64,000 bases of DNA, from the NCBI GenBank assembly GCA_028386065.3, contig JAKUCV010000163.1:8317-72316 (forward strand). Reading direction: 5' to 3'. Position 1 is the stretch's first letter, and each line of letters begins with the position of its first letter. The translations under genes and the position numbers were made by a program. The DNA is from Turnera subulata (lineage: Eukaryota > Streptophyta > Magnoliopsida > Malpighiales > Passifloraceae). This document shows, piece after piece, positions 46,801-59,229 of this stretch. Under the pieces are notes generated by a model that saw only the letters and a program-made list of their open reading frames with translations, searched no databases and was not told the origin of the DNA.

Positions 46801-47724
46801 AAAAATTCGTCCTTTTTTTCCCAAGAAACAATTATCCAAGTCATTTTCCTAGAATTATAATTAGTTTATGAGCCAGGTCAAAGGAGGTTTGGTAAAGCAG
46901 CAGGGAGGGTATGATTCCATCCAAATGGTTGTGCACAGGCGTTCTGCCTTGAATCAAACAGTGTTGAAATGACTGAAGAAAGGGACAAAAAACAAAACTT
47001 TAGCCCAAACTCTGAAGATGTTGGAGTGAACTAAATCCAACCACTGGATATTTAACTTTATTCACCAAACTTTAGCTCAAAGTTCTATTATCCTTACACA
47101 GATGCCACAGTACCTGAAACTCGAAGGCGGTCAAATAGAACTACTTTGAAGCAGAAATTTTGATACACTAAAGACTAGGAAAATAGCATTACAGGGTAGT
47201 CAGCAGTATAAGAAGCAATCCACTATCGAATCCTTTAGGTAGTACCAAAAGTTACACAGCTAAAAATCAAGTCGAGTCCAATATCAAATGTGAAAGGGCA
47301 TGAGATGGCACAATAGGCAGGCGACTAACGAAGCAAGTGCAAATTACAATGACCAAACCAAATAAAACATTTCTCTTCCAAACCCAAAAAAAAAGGACAC
47401 TTGAAATGACTGAAGAAAGGGGCAAAGAACAAAGTGCTTACTTGTGACCAAACCTTCAATAGCTCTGGCCCTGAGATGCAAGAAGGGAAGAACAGTAATA
47501 CCCACAAAGAGAACAGCTCTCTTCTTGGTGAAAATGACGTCGGTTTGATCCTCCTGGCGCATACAGGCGACAGCCACGGAGGAGGGTGCTCTCTTCTTTC
47601 TCTTGGCCTCTGCATTGGCTCTGTTCTTGGCGTGAAAGACCAAAGATTGGGGACAACAACAAGAAGACGAAGAAGATGGAAAATGAGGCTGAAACAGTGA
47701 AGAGCTTCCCATTGAGAAGCCCAT
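43856..47724 (-). CDS. MFP1: MAR-binding filament-like protein 1
   Basis: MFP1 is a plastid thylakoid-anchored coiled-coil protein that binds DNA and helps position starch-granule initiation. It has four exons: 47442-47724, 46149-46189, 45897-46037 and 43856-45580, together 2190 bp or 729 residues, close to the usual length. The Ser/Arg-rich N-terminus is a plastid transit peptide. KKRAVLFVGITVLPFLHLRA and SLLNGLGIFGTGILGALYAL (about residues 117-138) are hydrophobic. From about residue 156 to 700 there is a near-continuous Lys/Glu/Leu heptad coiled coil. The end is basic (TTKRTTRRRR). The second intron-exon acceptor is AAG|AAACAG, chosen because only it keeps the frame. It lies next to SULTR3;4 and the PPR gene, as in Arabidopsis. 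Confidence 0.93.
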
Positions 47725-49487
47725 GGCCTTGTATTTCTGTCAGGTTTTTCTTGATTTAGGATAAAAGTGATCACTTTGGAACCATGGTTTTTAGTGGTAC
47801 TTCCCTTCCTGGGCATATGTAGTTTTAGTACTGGGGTTCTTTTCCTTTTTCCCCTGTATTTCTGGGACAAGAAAATGACTGGCATACCCTTACCTGATGA
47901 AGTGTGTAATTTTTAATTGCAAAAAAAAAGAAAAAAAGAAGGGCACTTAGCATGTTTTTCGTTTTTTTTTTATTATGTGGACTAGGTAATTCACAGGTCA
48001 AATCTTTTTGGAGAACTATGTTAAACTCAGTGCTTTCAACAAAAAAATGTTTCACTATTTATGACTTGCTTTCGACAATTTTATCTAAAGCTTACAAATC
48101 TCAAGAAACTTCTTAAAAGATAATACCTTGATTGAGATTAGTATGGTAAGTGGATTAAAAGAAAAAAACTTAAAGAGGATAGGCCCCATGAATGTTGTGG
48201 CATTTTTGCAATTCATCGGTGAAGCAGGGCTTTTTACTGAATAAAACCCAAATTTGTTTTTCACTTTTCAATATTCAATGTTCATCACTCAACTTCTGCC
48301 CAGTAAGGAAAATGCACTTTATCTCCAATGAGCTTATGCTGAGATGCCACGTCCATGGTGATCCTTTTTCTTTTGAAGGTGGTGATGGTGACGTGAATAG
48401 CTTTGATACGGATTGTATTTACTGGGTTTATTATTATTTCCTTTTTATTGATGGATATTATTTTCATTGTTGATAAAAAAAGAAAAATAGACATGTATTG
48501 TGTTTTTACCAAGAAAAAAGAACATGAAGTACAGCTCAAAAGGACATGTAACCTAAGTCCAAATTTAGTACAAAAGTCATGGAAGTGGTTTACTTCTGTC
48601 CACAGTTAAGAGAAGCTATTGTCTTGAGCGGTTGGGCCTTCAAGCCCACGGCCAATGGACATAAGAAACTGTAGGCGTATGTTAGCAGCAACCCACATTT
48701 ATCCTTAAAATAATTTTTTTTTTTATTTTTAACTCTCTCTCCACTCTCCGGTCCCTAGTTATTTTCCCTTGTTTGATCTTTCTCCATATTTCAGTTCGAA
48801 AGGAAAAAAAACACATACAGAGAGAGACAGGGAGAGAAACCCTTCTTCATATTTTATTGTTTCGAATTTTCAAGTTCATGAGGGGCTTAAAATAGCATAG
48901 AAAGTTTGTTAGACATTTGACTTGTTTGCAGTCCTGAAAGTGGGTTTCTTTTGAGGTAAGAGCTATGGCCTTGTTTACCCTTTAGGTTTCCATTACCCCC
49001 AGAAAGTTACTTTCTTGGGATCTTCTCTTGTGGTTGTTGAATCGTTGGTGTTGTTTTTGTTGTTACGGGAAGAGAAGAAACGGTGAATTTTTAAGCTGCA
49101 AAAGAGAAAAATGGAGTGTTATGGAGAAAAAGATTTGGATCTGGCGATCGTAAATGGAAAGATTTGATCTTTGGTTGTTTGATGCATTAATCGAATCCGG
49201 CCGTGAGGATTAATTGTGTGGTTTAATTGTTTTGTGATGTTTTCATGTTTGGTTCCTCGCCATGTCTGGAGTATTGTTTGGAAGTAATTAATGAGGTGGG
49301 CTCTGTAATAACCACGCTCTTGTGATAAATAATCCTAGGATTTGCTGTATGGGAATGTTTAGGTGATGATGTAGAGAGAATATTTGATTTGGCGGATTGT
49401 GTGAGCTTGGTCACCTTGGATTGGAGGTGAGGCATTAGGTGCTACATTTCAGGTTTTGTTGTCATTGAGCTTGGATTCTGCTAAGAA
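47725..49487. promoter_or_regulatory. Divergent spacer, MFP1 and trihelix genes
   Basis: The two genes are head-to-head. From about 48760 to 49487 the sequence looks like a trihelix leader (a GAGAGAGACAGGGAGAG tract, probably with a leader intron). Nothing else is supported. Confidence 0.4.
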
Positions 49488-50660
49488 ATGGATGACACGG
49501 AGGATGATGCTAGGTACCCACCAAATCCTTATGGCGTGAATAACCAGCAGGGTTATGGTTCGAACCGCCAAAAGCTTCCCTTGAGGAATGCTCAATATTC
49601 AAGAGTAGTGGGGAATCAGTTTGTTGATGAGTACGAGGATGAGGATGAAGAGGATGAGGAGTTGGGAGAAGATGGGGAAAACTACCAGAGCAATGGTACG
49701 AGGTATGTTGGAAAAGATGCGGATGATGACGACGAGGATGAGGATGAAGATGATGACGAAGTGGGGGATGAGGATGATAATGTGAAGAGTTACAATAGGA
49801 GGGTGGATGATGTTGATATAGAACGGCACCCAAAAAAGCGTAAGCTGAAGAGTTTAGCTTCAAGCTACGAATTTGCTCCTCGTTTGCCAGCACCTCCGGC
49901 TTTGACTCCATCAGCACCAAAACCATCATCCGTGGGGAGAAATCCACTTACTGATTGGACTGAGCATGAAACTTTTGTTTTGCTGGATGCCTGGGGTGAT
50001 AAATTCTTGCAACGTGGTAGGAAGAGTCTTAGGTCTGAGGAGTGGCAAGAGGTGGCAGAGAAAGTATCAGTGACTTCAAAGATTGAGAGGACAGACACAC
50101 AGTGTCGGAATCGTTTGGATACCTTGAAAAAGAAGTACAAGAAGGAAAAGATTAAGTTAGCTGAGACAGGTGATAGTACGAGCAAGTGGGTTTATTTCAG
50201 AAAGATGGATTTGCTGATGTCAACATCTGCGCAACAAGGTGGTCTTTCTTGTGGATTGGACTCTGGAGAGTATGTTTTCATGAATCCTAGGGTATATCTG
50301 AATCGTGCAAATGGGTTGGATGAGATGAGAGATAGTCCAGCAAATTCAGAATCAGATAATGACGGGGATGATTCAGATGGCCTCCCCCCCAAGAAGAGAA
50401 GGTTTGGGAGAGAGCGGAATGAAGGGCCCTCATTTAAGTTGCTTGCAGATTCTATAAACAAATTTTGCGAGATATATGAGAAGATTGAGAATAACAAAAG
50501 GCAGCAGATGTTGGAACTTGAGAAAATGAGGATGGATTTCCACAGGGACTTGGAAATGCAGAAGAGGCAGATTATGGAGAGAGCACAGGCTGAGATAGCT
50601 AAAATCCGGCAGGGCGATGATGAGGAGAACGACGGCTCTGCTGATAATGCTAGTGTATAA
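49488..50660 (+). CDS. Trihelix transcription factor, SIP1-like clade
   Basis: The 390-residue single-exon frame begins MDDTEDDARYPPNPYG. Residues 45-97 are very acidic (runs of Asp/Glu). A nuclear signal HPKKRKLK lies at 114-121. Residues 154-240 form the trihelix (Myb/SANT-like) DNA-binding domain: TDWTEHETFVLLDAWG, SEEWQEVAEKV, TDTQCRNRLDTLKKKYKKEK and WVYFRKMD. A second basic cluster PPKKRRFGRER is at 300-310. Residues 314-375 form the C-terminal coiled coil typical of SIP1-clade proteins such as the ASIL and ENAP types. I cannot choose between these subgroups. It is intact. Confidence 0.88.
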   Translation: MDDTEDDARYPPNPYGVNNQQGYGSNRQKLPLRNAQYSRVVGNQFVDEYEDEDEEDEELGEDGENYQSNGTRYVGKDADDDDEDEDEDDDEVGDEDDNVKSYNRRVDDVDIERHPKKRKLKSLASSYEFAPRLPAPPALTPSAPKPSSVGRNPLTDWTEHETFVLLDAWGDKFLQRGRKSLRSEEWQEVAEKVSVTSKIERTDTQCRNRLDTLKKKYKKEKIKLAETGDSTSKWVYFRKMDLLMSTSAQQGGLSCGLDSGEYVFMNPRVYLNRANGLDEMRDSPANSESDNDGDDSDGLPPKKRRFGRERNEGPSFKLLADSINKFCEIYEKIENNKRQQMLELEKMRMDFHRDLEMQKRQIMERAQAEIAKIRQGDDEENDGSADNASV

Positions 50661-53006
50661 TGATTCTAGATGTGCCTTTTGTGTGTAACTCTGATTTGTA
50701 CGTTTACCGCTAGTAGTTGCCTTGTTGGTGTATGATTTTGAGGCCTATTGATCTTTCATTTCGACTTTCAAGGCATGTAAACTTCCGGCAGTTGTATTGG
50801 CTACTGTAGAAGAAAAAATAAAACCCATGAGGATTGTTGGCAAGGCGTCGTCTTGGTTTGTTTTGCATACACTTGAGTTGTTTCTTTGGCTGCCGCTACA
50901 ATCAACTGCCCTGAACTTGAGGCCTCAAGTCAATTTTTTTTTGGTGGATAGGAGCATTCATCTAGTGACGATTCAGTACTTTTTCTTGTATTCATTCCGA
51001 TCATGACGATGTTGTCCTATGTCCCTATTATGGTTCCCTTGCAGCAACATCTGCATTCTTGTTTTGGTATTTGGAGTGGAGTAGTATGAACTCGTGCAAT
51101 GTGGAAAGTCAGGCATTTGGCTCTGATATAAAATGGCCAACTGAGCACCAATTTATCAGTCACACGCAGCCCTTTGTTCTTTCATTCTCGCGAGTGGGTT
51201 GTTCGGCTAATGAAAGCTTATAGTTATTGCTCGCGAAAGAAAAATGTAGGCTTTTGCTGTTATGTTGTAGACTTCGCATGAAATGACTTGTTTTTGCCTA
51301 CAAACATTTCCTTTAAGTTATTAGTTGAAATATAATGTAGCTATTAGCAGAAAAGACGGGGAAAATATATATCTCTAAATATTCTTTCTTATCAGGGAAC
51401 GAAAAAAATTCTGTGACTACGAAACAAGATTAACGCATGCAGCAAAAGGAATGCCTTTGTTTCTCAGCGTACAATATTGAATAGGCATTGTCTAGGATCC
51501 CACGTTTAACAGCATGCGGGATGTGCCCTCGACAGACTCAGAATAATATGCCTGAACTTGGATGTTGAAGAATGTGCCTGTCAATGTCGGGATTAGCAGC
51601 TAAGGGGTTCCGGAACTGCTATAATGGCGTCAATGGGAGCTGGTTGGTATTAGAAACAATTTTCCTCAATGAAATGTGGAACATTGGAGGCACTCCACAG
51701 ACCAGAATCCTTGATTGCAGTCAAGAAAGCGAAAAAACGGAAGCCGCTCAGCAGTCGTTCACAGGAAGTACCAGAGTTCTCTGGCAAGGACTGTCCACAT
51801 TGTAATCAACCGTTTGCAAATTCTACCTGAAAGAGGTAGCTAGCGCTCACTGGTTTGGCCAGTGCTGATAGTGACTGACCTGGAACTGCCGTGCCATATC
51901 TTCCAGTTAGACCTGCAATCGTGAAGCATCAATATGGTAAGCATTAAAAGTTATGGCCAACAAAAGACCAAACTATAAGGTAAACTAATTAATCAACTGT
52001 TTTACTGTACTGGATATCTAAACATTACATTCCAGAGATCTTCTCATTCAAAGATCCATTTCCCGGGTGACTTGTTTTTTCGAGTACAATGGGACTGAAA
52101 AATGATATGATCTGATAACTTTTTAACCATAAGACTGCAGCTTCATTGCAGACGTCACTTGACAAAGGTCAACATTAATCGGGATAAATGACTCAAAACC
52201 TTGCAGTTAGGGAAATTATACAATACTTTCAGATATCAGATAAATAGAAAACCTTATTATAGCATTATCAATCGCCCCTGATTGTGAGTTCTTAACAGAA
52301 CGGGAAAACAGAAGAATTTTGGTATATGGCTTCCCAGAGTTATCCCCAATGGTAGAGCGAGCCTGATGGTCCAATTTTGAACATTATTAACTCACCAGAT
52401 CTATTGTTGGAATCAGCAACGAAAACTGAGGAGCAGGCCATGCATTTCTTCCTTAACATTCCAGCGGTAGTTGACAGAAATAAAGAGTTTAATGAGATCT
52501 CCTGCTGCGGAATCGTAACCAAGCAACCATTTCGTAAACAGTTAACCACTAATCTTAAAGCCAATGGCACATATATATACCGCCCGACAGCGGAATTGCT
52601 GTGTTCACGATATCACTTAAGTCCAATCAAATGGGCAACCGATAGGCACATCAGCATAGGCAAGAACATTAATCAAAATAATAGCAAGTATGCAAAAGCA
52701 CTAGGTAAAATGAAAGGGGAAAAAAAAAAAGATAGAATTTCTCTCATCCTGACTGACGGCCTGCTCATACAAGACACAAGTCCAGTTAAACTACCAAATG
52801 ATAGCCACTGGTACTCTCTCAAAGTAGTAAAAGGCACCACAATGACGCAAAATTTACTCCCAAGGACTTAAAGCGTGTTCGTGCAGACAAATAATGCCAT
52901 TCAAGCTACCAAACGATGGCCACATCACATGCAAGCAAGAGTATCAGAATTTGTTAAAATGTACTTACACAAGAATTAGTCTTTTGGTGGTTAAAGGTCG
53001 TCCATT
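50661..53006. other. Convergent 3' spacer between trihelix and PPR genes
   Basis: It probably contains 3' untranslated regions of both genes. A 164-residue frame at 52377-52871 has no domain and is taken as chance. CACTGGTTTGGCCAGTG (51857-51873) forms a small perfect hairpin. Confidence 0.45.
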
Positions 53007-55054
53007 TCACAAAATAGGTCCGTGAGTTTCATCAACCTTGCCGACTGCTTCCAGAATTGACGAGTATGTGATGTGATCATATTCAAATCCTCTTGAATTC
53101 ATCTCTTTCATCAGCTTTGCAGCTTCCTCAAGCATACCAAAGCGGCTCAGACAACCAAGAAGAGTGTTGTAAGATACTGCATCTGGCTTAAACCTTGATT
53201 CTTTCATCTTTGCAAACATTTCAATTGCCCGATTTGGGTTACTCATCTTTGCCAAGCCATTTAGAATAATGTTACGTGAGTTCATATCAGGAGCACAGCC
53301 ATTTTCTTCCATAGCTCTGAGCAAGGAATGAGCTTCGTCTACCATACCAGCCCTCACCATTCCTGACATGAGTGCGTTGTACGCATAGACATCAGGGTTG
53401 CATCCCAGTTTCTTCATCTCGTTGAAGAGGTCTACAGCCTCGCTAAGACGACCACACTTCCCAAATTGCTTGATCATCACAGCATATACGCGAGCACTCG
53501 AACGTCCACAATTCTCTTTCAACTCCAGAAACAACTCGTTCGCTGCCTCATACCGTTTTGCTTTTCCAAGGCTGTTGATGAGGCTGCAGTATGCAGCCGG
53601 ACAAGGGGGAAACCCCTTCTCATCCATCTCCTCAAGAAGCAACAAGGCTTTCTCCACTCTGTTTGTCTTGCAAAATCCATCAATGAGAATCGAGTATGTA
53701 AACGAGCTAGGAGCAATACCATCCGCCTTCATCTTCTCAAACCACAACGCAGTCTCAGAAGCTGGAGCTTTGGACTCAAACAGAACCTTAATTACAGTGT
53801 TATAAGTGACCACATTTGGTGTGCACCGCCAAGTCCCCATTTGATCAAAAAGCTTGAGTGCATCCTCCAAACGCCCTACTTTGCCCAATATGTTAATCAA
53901 ATTATTTATCAGCACAACATCAGGCTTGCATCCCTCTCTCAACATATTCAAGAACACACTATAAGCATCATCAACCCTCCCAGCTTTACCAAGCCCTCTA
54001 ATCAACTCCGTATAAGTATAAACGGTAGGAGAACAACCCTTCTGCTTCATCTCCTCCACCAAGCTCAAAGCTTTCTCAACCATACCCGACTTGAAGTAAA
54101 TCCCCATCAGGGTAGTATAAATCTTTGCGGTAGGATGCAGCCCATTATCCTTCATCTCATCAAACAACCTTATAGCCGCATCATCCCGACCCAATTTCGC
54201 AAAAGCCGAAACGAGCACACTATAAGTCACAGTGTCCGGGAAACAATCACCGTCATTACACATCTCATTGTACAGCTCATGAATCTTCTCGTGATGCCCT
54301 CCTTCTTGCATCAACACCAACATCATGGAGTTATAGCAGCCCGTCGTGGGTTTGCACTTTCGCGACTTAATCTGGTAAAAAGCAGACAATGCCTTGTTCA
54401 CCATCTTAGCCTTTCCCAAAACCCTCACGACTTCGGACAAATCAGCGGAGCTCATTACACAGTTACTCCTCGCCATCTCTTGCACCGTCTTCCACATCTC
54501 ACCCACCAGCCCAGCCTCGTCCAGGGAAAGTATTAAAGCCATGTAAGTTGTGGAGTCGTGCTCGAAGCTCCTCCTCTTCCCGGCCCACTTGAAGAACTGG
54601 AGTTTAACGTTGATCCCGACATCGATCTTCAAGACTTCCCTGACCAATCGGTGATCCACCTTCAGCTTTAGCACTTCCAGGGCCTTCTCGGCGTCGGGTC
54701 CCCACTTGAATATCTTGAGGATTCTAATGAATCTCTCGTCCAGTATCCTAACCGACGGGTCCTTCTTGGAGAAATTTGTACCCGGTGGGGGTGATCCATG
54801 GACTGTGTCTTCTCGACTGGGTAACTTGAACATTTGGACAATTTCATTATCTGGGCAAAAAAAAGCAAAACCCGGGAGAGAAAGAAAGGATTTTGAGCAA
54901 GAAAATCTGACCGGAATGTATTGGTTCTGTTGAAGAGAGGAGAATGAGTGTTACCTGTTTGTTTAATTCTCTGACCGAGAATAGCTGAAGTTGATATAAA
55001 GCGTTTCTTCAAAACGGTATCCGATCCTAAAACCATCTTTGCGTTGCGCGCCAT
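53007..55054 (-). CDS. P-class pentatricopeptide repeat protein, At3g16010-like
   Basis: PPR proteins bind RNA in organelles. Exon 1 (54955-55054) encodes a basic targeting sequence ending SAILGQRIKQT. Exon 2 (53007-54850) continues NEIVQMFKLPSRED, DERFIRILKIFKWGPDAEKA and KVDHRLVREVLKID, then about thirteen 35-residue repeats such as TYSVLVSAFAKLGRDDAAIR and TYTELIRGLGKAGRVDDAYS. It ends ITYSSILEAVGKVDETHG. The two exons total 1944 bp (647 residues) and keep one frame. No E, E+ or DYW tail is present. It closely follows At3g16010 from memory, including the KALLLLEEMDEKGFPPCPAA block. Its 5' third is duplicated at 62493-63010. Confidence 0.92.
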
Positions 55055-55770
55055 CTATCTATCGTTTAACTCATTTCATTACACCCGGCGGTTAACAACA
55101 TATACAACAACTGCAACATAAGGATTAACGAGGAACAGACTGCCCTGGGCTACCTCGTACTGGGCCGGGCCGGGCCCCATAGTGGAGATTGTGGACAAGC
55201 CTCAAAAGTAATTTGTGTCAAGTAATCTATATATATATATATATATATTCAGACCCATGTGTGATGAGCTTAACATTAAGACAAAAAAAATGAGCTTAAC
55301 ATTAACACCTACGCATCTCATTCATTATAAGGAAGTGGACAGCCCTTTTGCCAAGGAGGAATGAAAATTTTGCAATCATCGTATTTAAAAATAACAATAT
55401 CAAAACCGTAAAACCAAATATGTTTTTAACAACTCCCGCGTCATGTCCCAGTCCTACAGACAAAAAAAATGGGAAAGACATTTTTTAAATTTTCTAGAAG
55501 CGAACTTTGGCCTCAACCAACACATAAATCTGGTAAAAAGACCGCAGCAGTCCTTCCATTTCCCTCTTTAAAAACCCCTCAGGATTCCAAGACCGAACTC
55601 TAAAGAACAATAGAGCGACGTAAAGAAGTCCATCAACATCCGATGATCCCAACCTTTCCTAGTCTCAACCGGGAGAGTTCATCCCACTACCCAGAATAGT
55701 TCTTATACATAGGATTTGAATCTTTCAAAGTGACCCCCACCCCCATATGCCTCAGGCAGCTTCTGATTTT
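55055..55770. other. PPR upstream spacer with TA microsatellite
   Basis: A run of about 11 TA units lies at 55227-55248. Bases 55260-55480 recur at 63835-64000, and the part next to the PPR start recurs at 62900-63130, as part of the tandem duplication. Confidence 0.6.
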
Positions 55771-56463
55771 TCAAGTTTCCATTGGCTCCCCTGAAGCTGG
55801 GGCAGCCTCACCACCCTCTGCATTTTCGTGGGCACCGGCATTTGGATCAGCATTGCCACTCTGTGCTTGCTGCTGTTCTGATCCCTGAGGAGGTGGAGTA
55901 GAGGGAGTCTCTGGGGTTGATGGTTTAGCTGGCTTTGGCTTTGGCTTCGTCGTTATTGGCCGGCACACCCTATGTGAATAACAGTCTTTAGACATCAACC
56001 CAAAAAAACCCTAAAAAGAAAGATTGATACAAATACAGAACTTGGAACTTCCAAAACAGTAACGAAACATTGAGCTCCAACTAAGCATTACCTGTCAACA
56101 GCTTCAGCCTTCTTCCTGAAATCAGCTGACAAGAGAACAGGAGTTGCAAGTTTGGGAAGTGCATCCTGCTGCTGCTTTTTCTCTCTTAGCCATGCTTCTG
56201 CTTCCACGCATTCAGTCAATACCTACAAGATTTTCAGAACAGTTTCAGTATCAAAGCAGCAGCGCTTCAGGAAGAAAGTAGGAATGAACAACACAGCAAT
56301 TTCCCAGCATTACCTTCTGTTTTTCAGCTAAGTCAATATGGTCAAATTTTGGGTCGTTTGACACGGCAGCCTCCCTGTAACTGTTAATACAGTAAGCCAA
56401 TTGATCGATTACAGTTTCCCTCTCAGTGTACTCCTTATAACGCTCATCAATGGGATCACCTTG
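55771..56463 (-). pseudogene. HSP70-14/15 (Hsp110-type) C-terminal fragment
   Basis: HSP70-14/15 are large cytosolic HSP70 relatives that act as nucleotide-exchange partners. Three exons are seen. 56314-56463 gives QGDPIDERYKEYTERETVID, YCINSYREAAVSNDPKFDHI and LAEKQK. 56092-56222 gives ECVEAEAWLREKKQQQD and PVLLSADFRKKAEAVD. The last, up to 55969, gives RVCRPITTKPKPKPA, then a Pro/Gln/Ala-rich tail ending EPMET. Splice sites and frame are intact. The ATPase and peptide-binding domains (some 650 residues) are absent upstream of 56463, where unrelated sequence begins. It is therefore a truncated duplicate. Confidence 0.85.
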
Positions 56464-57422
56464 CTGCATTTTTCATATCATAACCAGGTAAGGGGATGCC
56501 ATTTTGCAATAAATAAAAGGGCAGAGAAGAGAAGAGGAGAATACAAAAAAAGCAAAAACACAGCCATAAATAAGAAAACTTTACCTTGCTTCAGTTAAAA
56601 CTTATAATAGCATCCAAGCCATCAGAAGTGGCCGGATCTCCTGAAAAGTTTAGCTAAGGATATATGGCACTGATTTAACATTTGGAATGAAGGAAGCAAA
56701 TTCAAGAATATCAGGGATACTCTCAAATTGGGCCAGGACTTCCTCTAACAATCCAATCCAGGCTTCTATTCCCCGTACCATCAGGAGTGTCCACTAAAAC
56801 ATCAAAATTTTTTTGGTACGGTCATTAATCTATTGTTTAATACATTTTTGCAGGTTCTTGTGGAGATCCCACACATTTTTTGTAGGTCAACTTTATATAA
56901 TTAATGACAAGTGAAAGGTAGATAAGGCATCCACCAAAAGAAGAGGCATATTAGGCAAGGTACTATCGATTTTATAACAAAATGCATACAATTAAAAAGA
57001 TGAAGCGCACACCATATCAAAGGTTAGGCAATGCGAATTTAGCCAAGGTCAATCATAAATAGTCTTGCATACCCAGAGATTAGTGCATATATATTCACAA
57101 AAATACATTCACGTCAAAAACAAAAGGCAAATGCTTAGTTTTACCAAGATTTCTCCAACAAACAATCCCGACAAAAACACGTAGAAAAACCCATCTAATC
57201 TTCACATAAGACATGTTTTGCACTTGGCAGCTAAGAATTTACATGCCCATAAATAAATGCTCTTGCAGACCTAAGATAAAACACAGCCTTCAGACCAAAT
57301 CGAGCGCCTGCAGGAAAAATTCCATTTCATAGTGTAAGGACGATATAAATGTGCGAAACATCTTCGAAGAGAGTAGCATCAACTATTCATTAATAATAGG
57401 AGGAGAAAGACAACATACCCAA
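56464..57422. other. Spacer after the HSP70 breakpoint
   Basis: No HSP70 exon continues here and no other gene is supported. The break in homology lies just beyond 56480. Confidence 0.45.
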
Positions 57423-59229
57423 TCAAATCTGCTTCGAGGAACGGAGAACCTTTTCACCATCAGCTTCACATTCTGGACAGTCGAAAGGGTAGTCTACAAC
57501 ATAAAAGATAAGGTGGTTCATTAGCCACCCAAAAAAGTCGAGATCAAATTAACTGCAGAACAACCAAGATAATACATATGATCATTGTCTTTTACAAAGG
57601 ACTAGCTAGGTGCAAACAAGATAGGAACCTGAACTTCAAACGAGAATCCTATTTGAGGAAGGAAATTACAATTAATGTGAGAACACCATCCTAAGGAATC
57701 AAATAATGTTCAGCCCCAAAATCTTAAAAACAAGGCTACACAGTTTGGATCGGATTATGTTTCAGGCCAGATGAGGCAGTTATGCAGGGGTCATGAATTG
57801 GTGGACAGGGTTGGGTTATAAAAAATCAAAATTAACAAGACAAATTAATGCTGTATTAGAAGAATGGCCACCATTACTATGTTGTAAATATGGAAAGCAA
57901 TGGATAAATTCCTATTCCAGCAAGAGAAGATAGATCCTAACAAGACTCTAGACACTATCAGAAGCATGAGATGTTGCTAAAACTTATGCCAAAAGCTTTG
58001 ATATAAGTAACACGCAAAAAAATAGCATTCAACATTAATGCAGAAGATTAATGTACCAATCCAGCCGTCGGTGGGATCAACTTTGAAAGAAGGATCCTCA
58101 AGCAGTGGAGAATCACTAGTGAAAACTCTGCTGGCATGCCTTTTGAAGCCGGAAGAAAAGGAATTCCAGTGGATTTGGGCATAAACAGTTGTGGGGCTGG
58201 GTGCTCCATCTGAAGGATCGAAGCGCAACGCTTTGAACTGGATGTGGGTGACAATACCAAGAGGGAAGGTTAGATGGTCGCGACCGTTAATCATCTTAGT
58301 AAGCTCTAGCCGAGCACCCTCCTTGTTCTTGTAATATTCAAGAGCCAATTGGGCAGGCTCTTCAGCCAGGATGTCTAAATAAGTCGGGTAGTACGCTGCG
58401 GCACTCCTGGTGTCAGGAGAGAACAATTAGAAAACCAACACATAATAATCTTTGGACTAAAAGGAATACCAACACCCTAGGTCAAAACTCAATCAGAATA
58501 CTCAATCCAATCCAACCAAAAAAAAAAAAAAAAGAGCACAAAAAAGGACTAGAATTTGAAATTTTACTTTTTGGCTCGATCCTCAATAGCAGCAATTATG
58601 ACCTTGCGTTCTTCTTCTGTTTGAAGACTTCAATTGGAAACAGACATCAGAATCAATATTGCTAATTATAAAAAGCACAAATATGATAAAATACATAGAA
58701 TCAACATTGCTAATTGTAAAAAGCACAAATATGATAAAATACATAACATACGGTTCTTGCCGCTTGCGACCTCGACGGGAAGATGTCGCCGCAGCAGCAG
58801 CTTCCTTCTTACTTCAGTTTGCAAGGAAGAAGAGAAGAAAAAAAAAAAGAAAAAGTTAATTCAAAGAGAAATTACGGGCCGATGGATCTAGTTATTTTTA
58901 ATTTTATAAAGAGAAAAACGATAAATAAAGATCATGCACCTCCTCCTGTTGTTGCCGCCGCCGCTGTACGCGGAAACTATTGATCCTCCACTGCCGGTAG
59001 AGGTGACTACTGCAGGTCTTCTCCGGCTGGACGCTGGTGGTGGCGTGGGTTGAGAGAGTTCGCGTTTCTGGGGTCTCAAAGCATACGCTGGTGGTGGCGG
59101 CGGCGCGGGTTGAGAGGGCTGGGATCTCAATGCATACGGGCATGGGTTGGTAGTAGGGATAGTAGGGTATGGTGCCCCTCCTTCCTTGTTGCAGCAGCCC
59201 TTGCCCGATCTTCGACCTCCTCGACCCAT
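57423..59229 (-). CDS. Unrecognised protein with basic Pro/Gly N-terminus and a cystatin-like alpha/beta region
   Basis: Five exons keep one frame. The first (58940-59229) starts MGRGGRRSGKGCC and is Pro/Ala/Arg-rich. The second (near 58755-58810) is Arg-rich, and the third (near 58567-58620) reads EERKVIIAAIEDRAKK. The fourth (58062-58409) reads SAAAYYPTYLDILAEEPAQL, ALEYYKNKEGARLEL and GIVTHIQFKALRFDPSDG. The fifth ends DYPFDCPECEADGEKV at the stop 57423. The fourth exon has the helix-then-strands look of cystatin-fold or DUF3615-like plant domains, but I do not recognise the family with certainty. CPEC near the C-terminus may bind a metal. Function is unknown. Confidence 0.55.

Noticed and set aside
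49510..49947. 145-residue minus-strand frame rich in His and Pro
   Set aside because: It is the antisense of the Asp/Glu codon runs of the trihelix gene.
52377..52871. 164-residue plus-strand frame
   Set aside because: No domain, no codon bias, and located in the shared 3' region of convergent genes.
53466..54536. 356-residue plus-strand frame
   Set aside because: Antisense shadow of the PPR repeats; regular 105-base periodicity explains the lack of stops.
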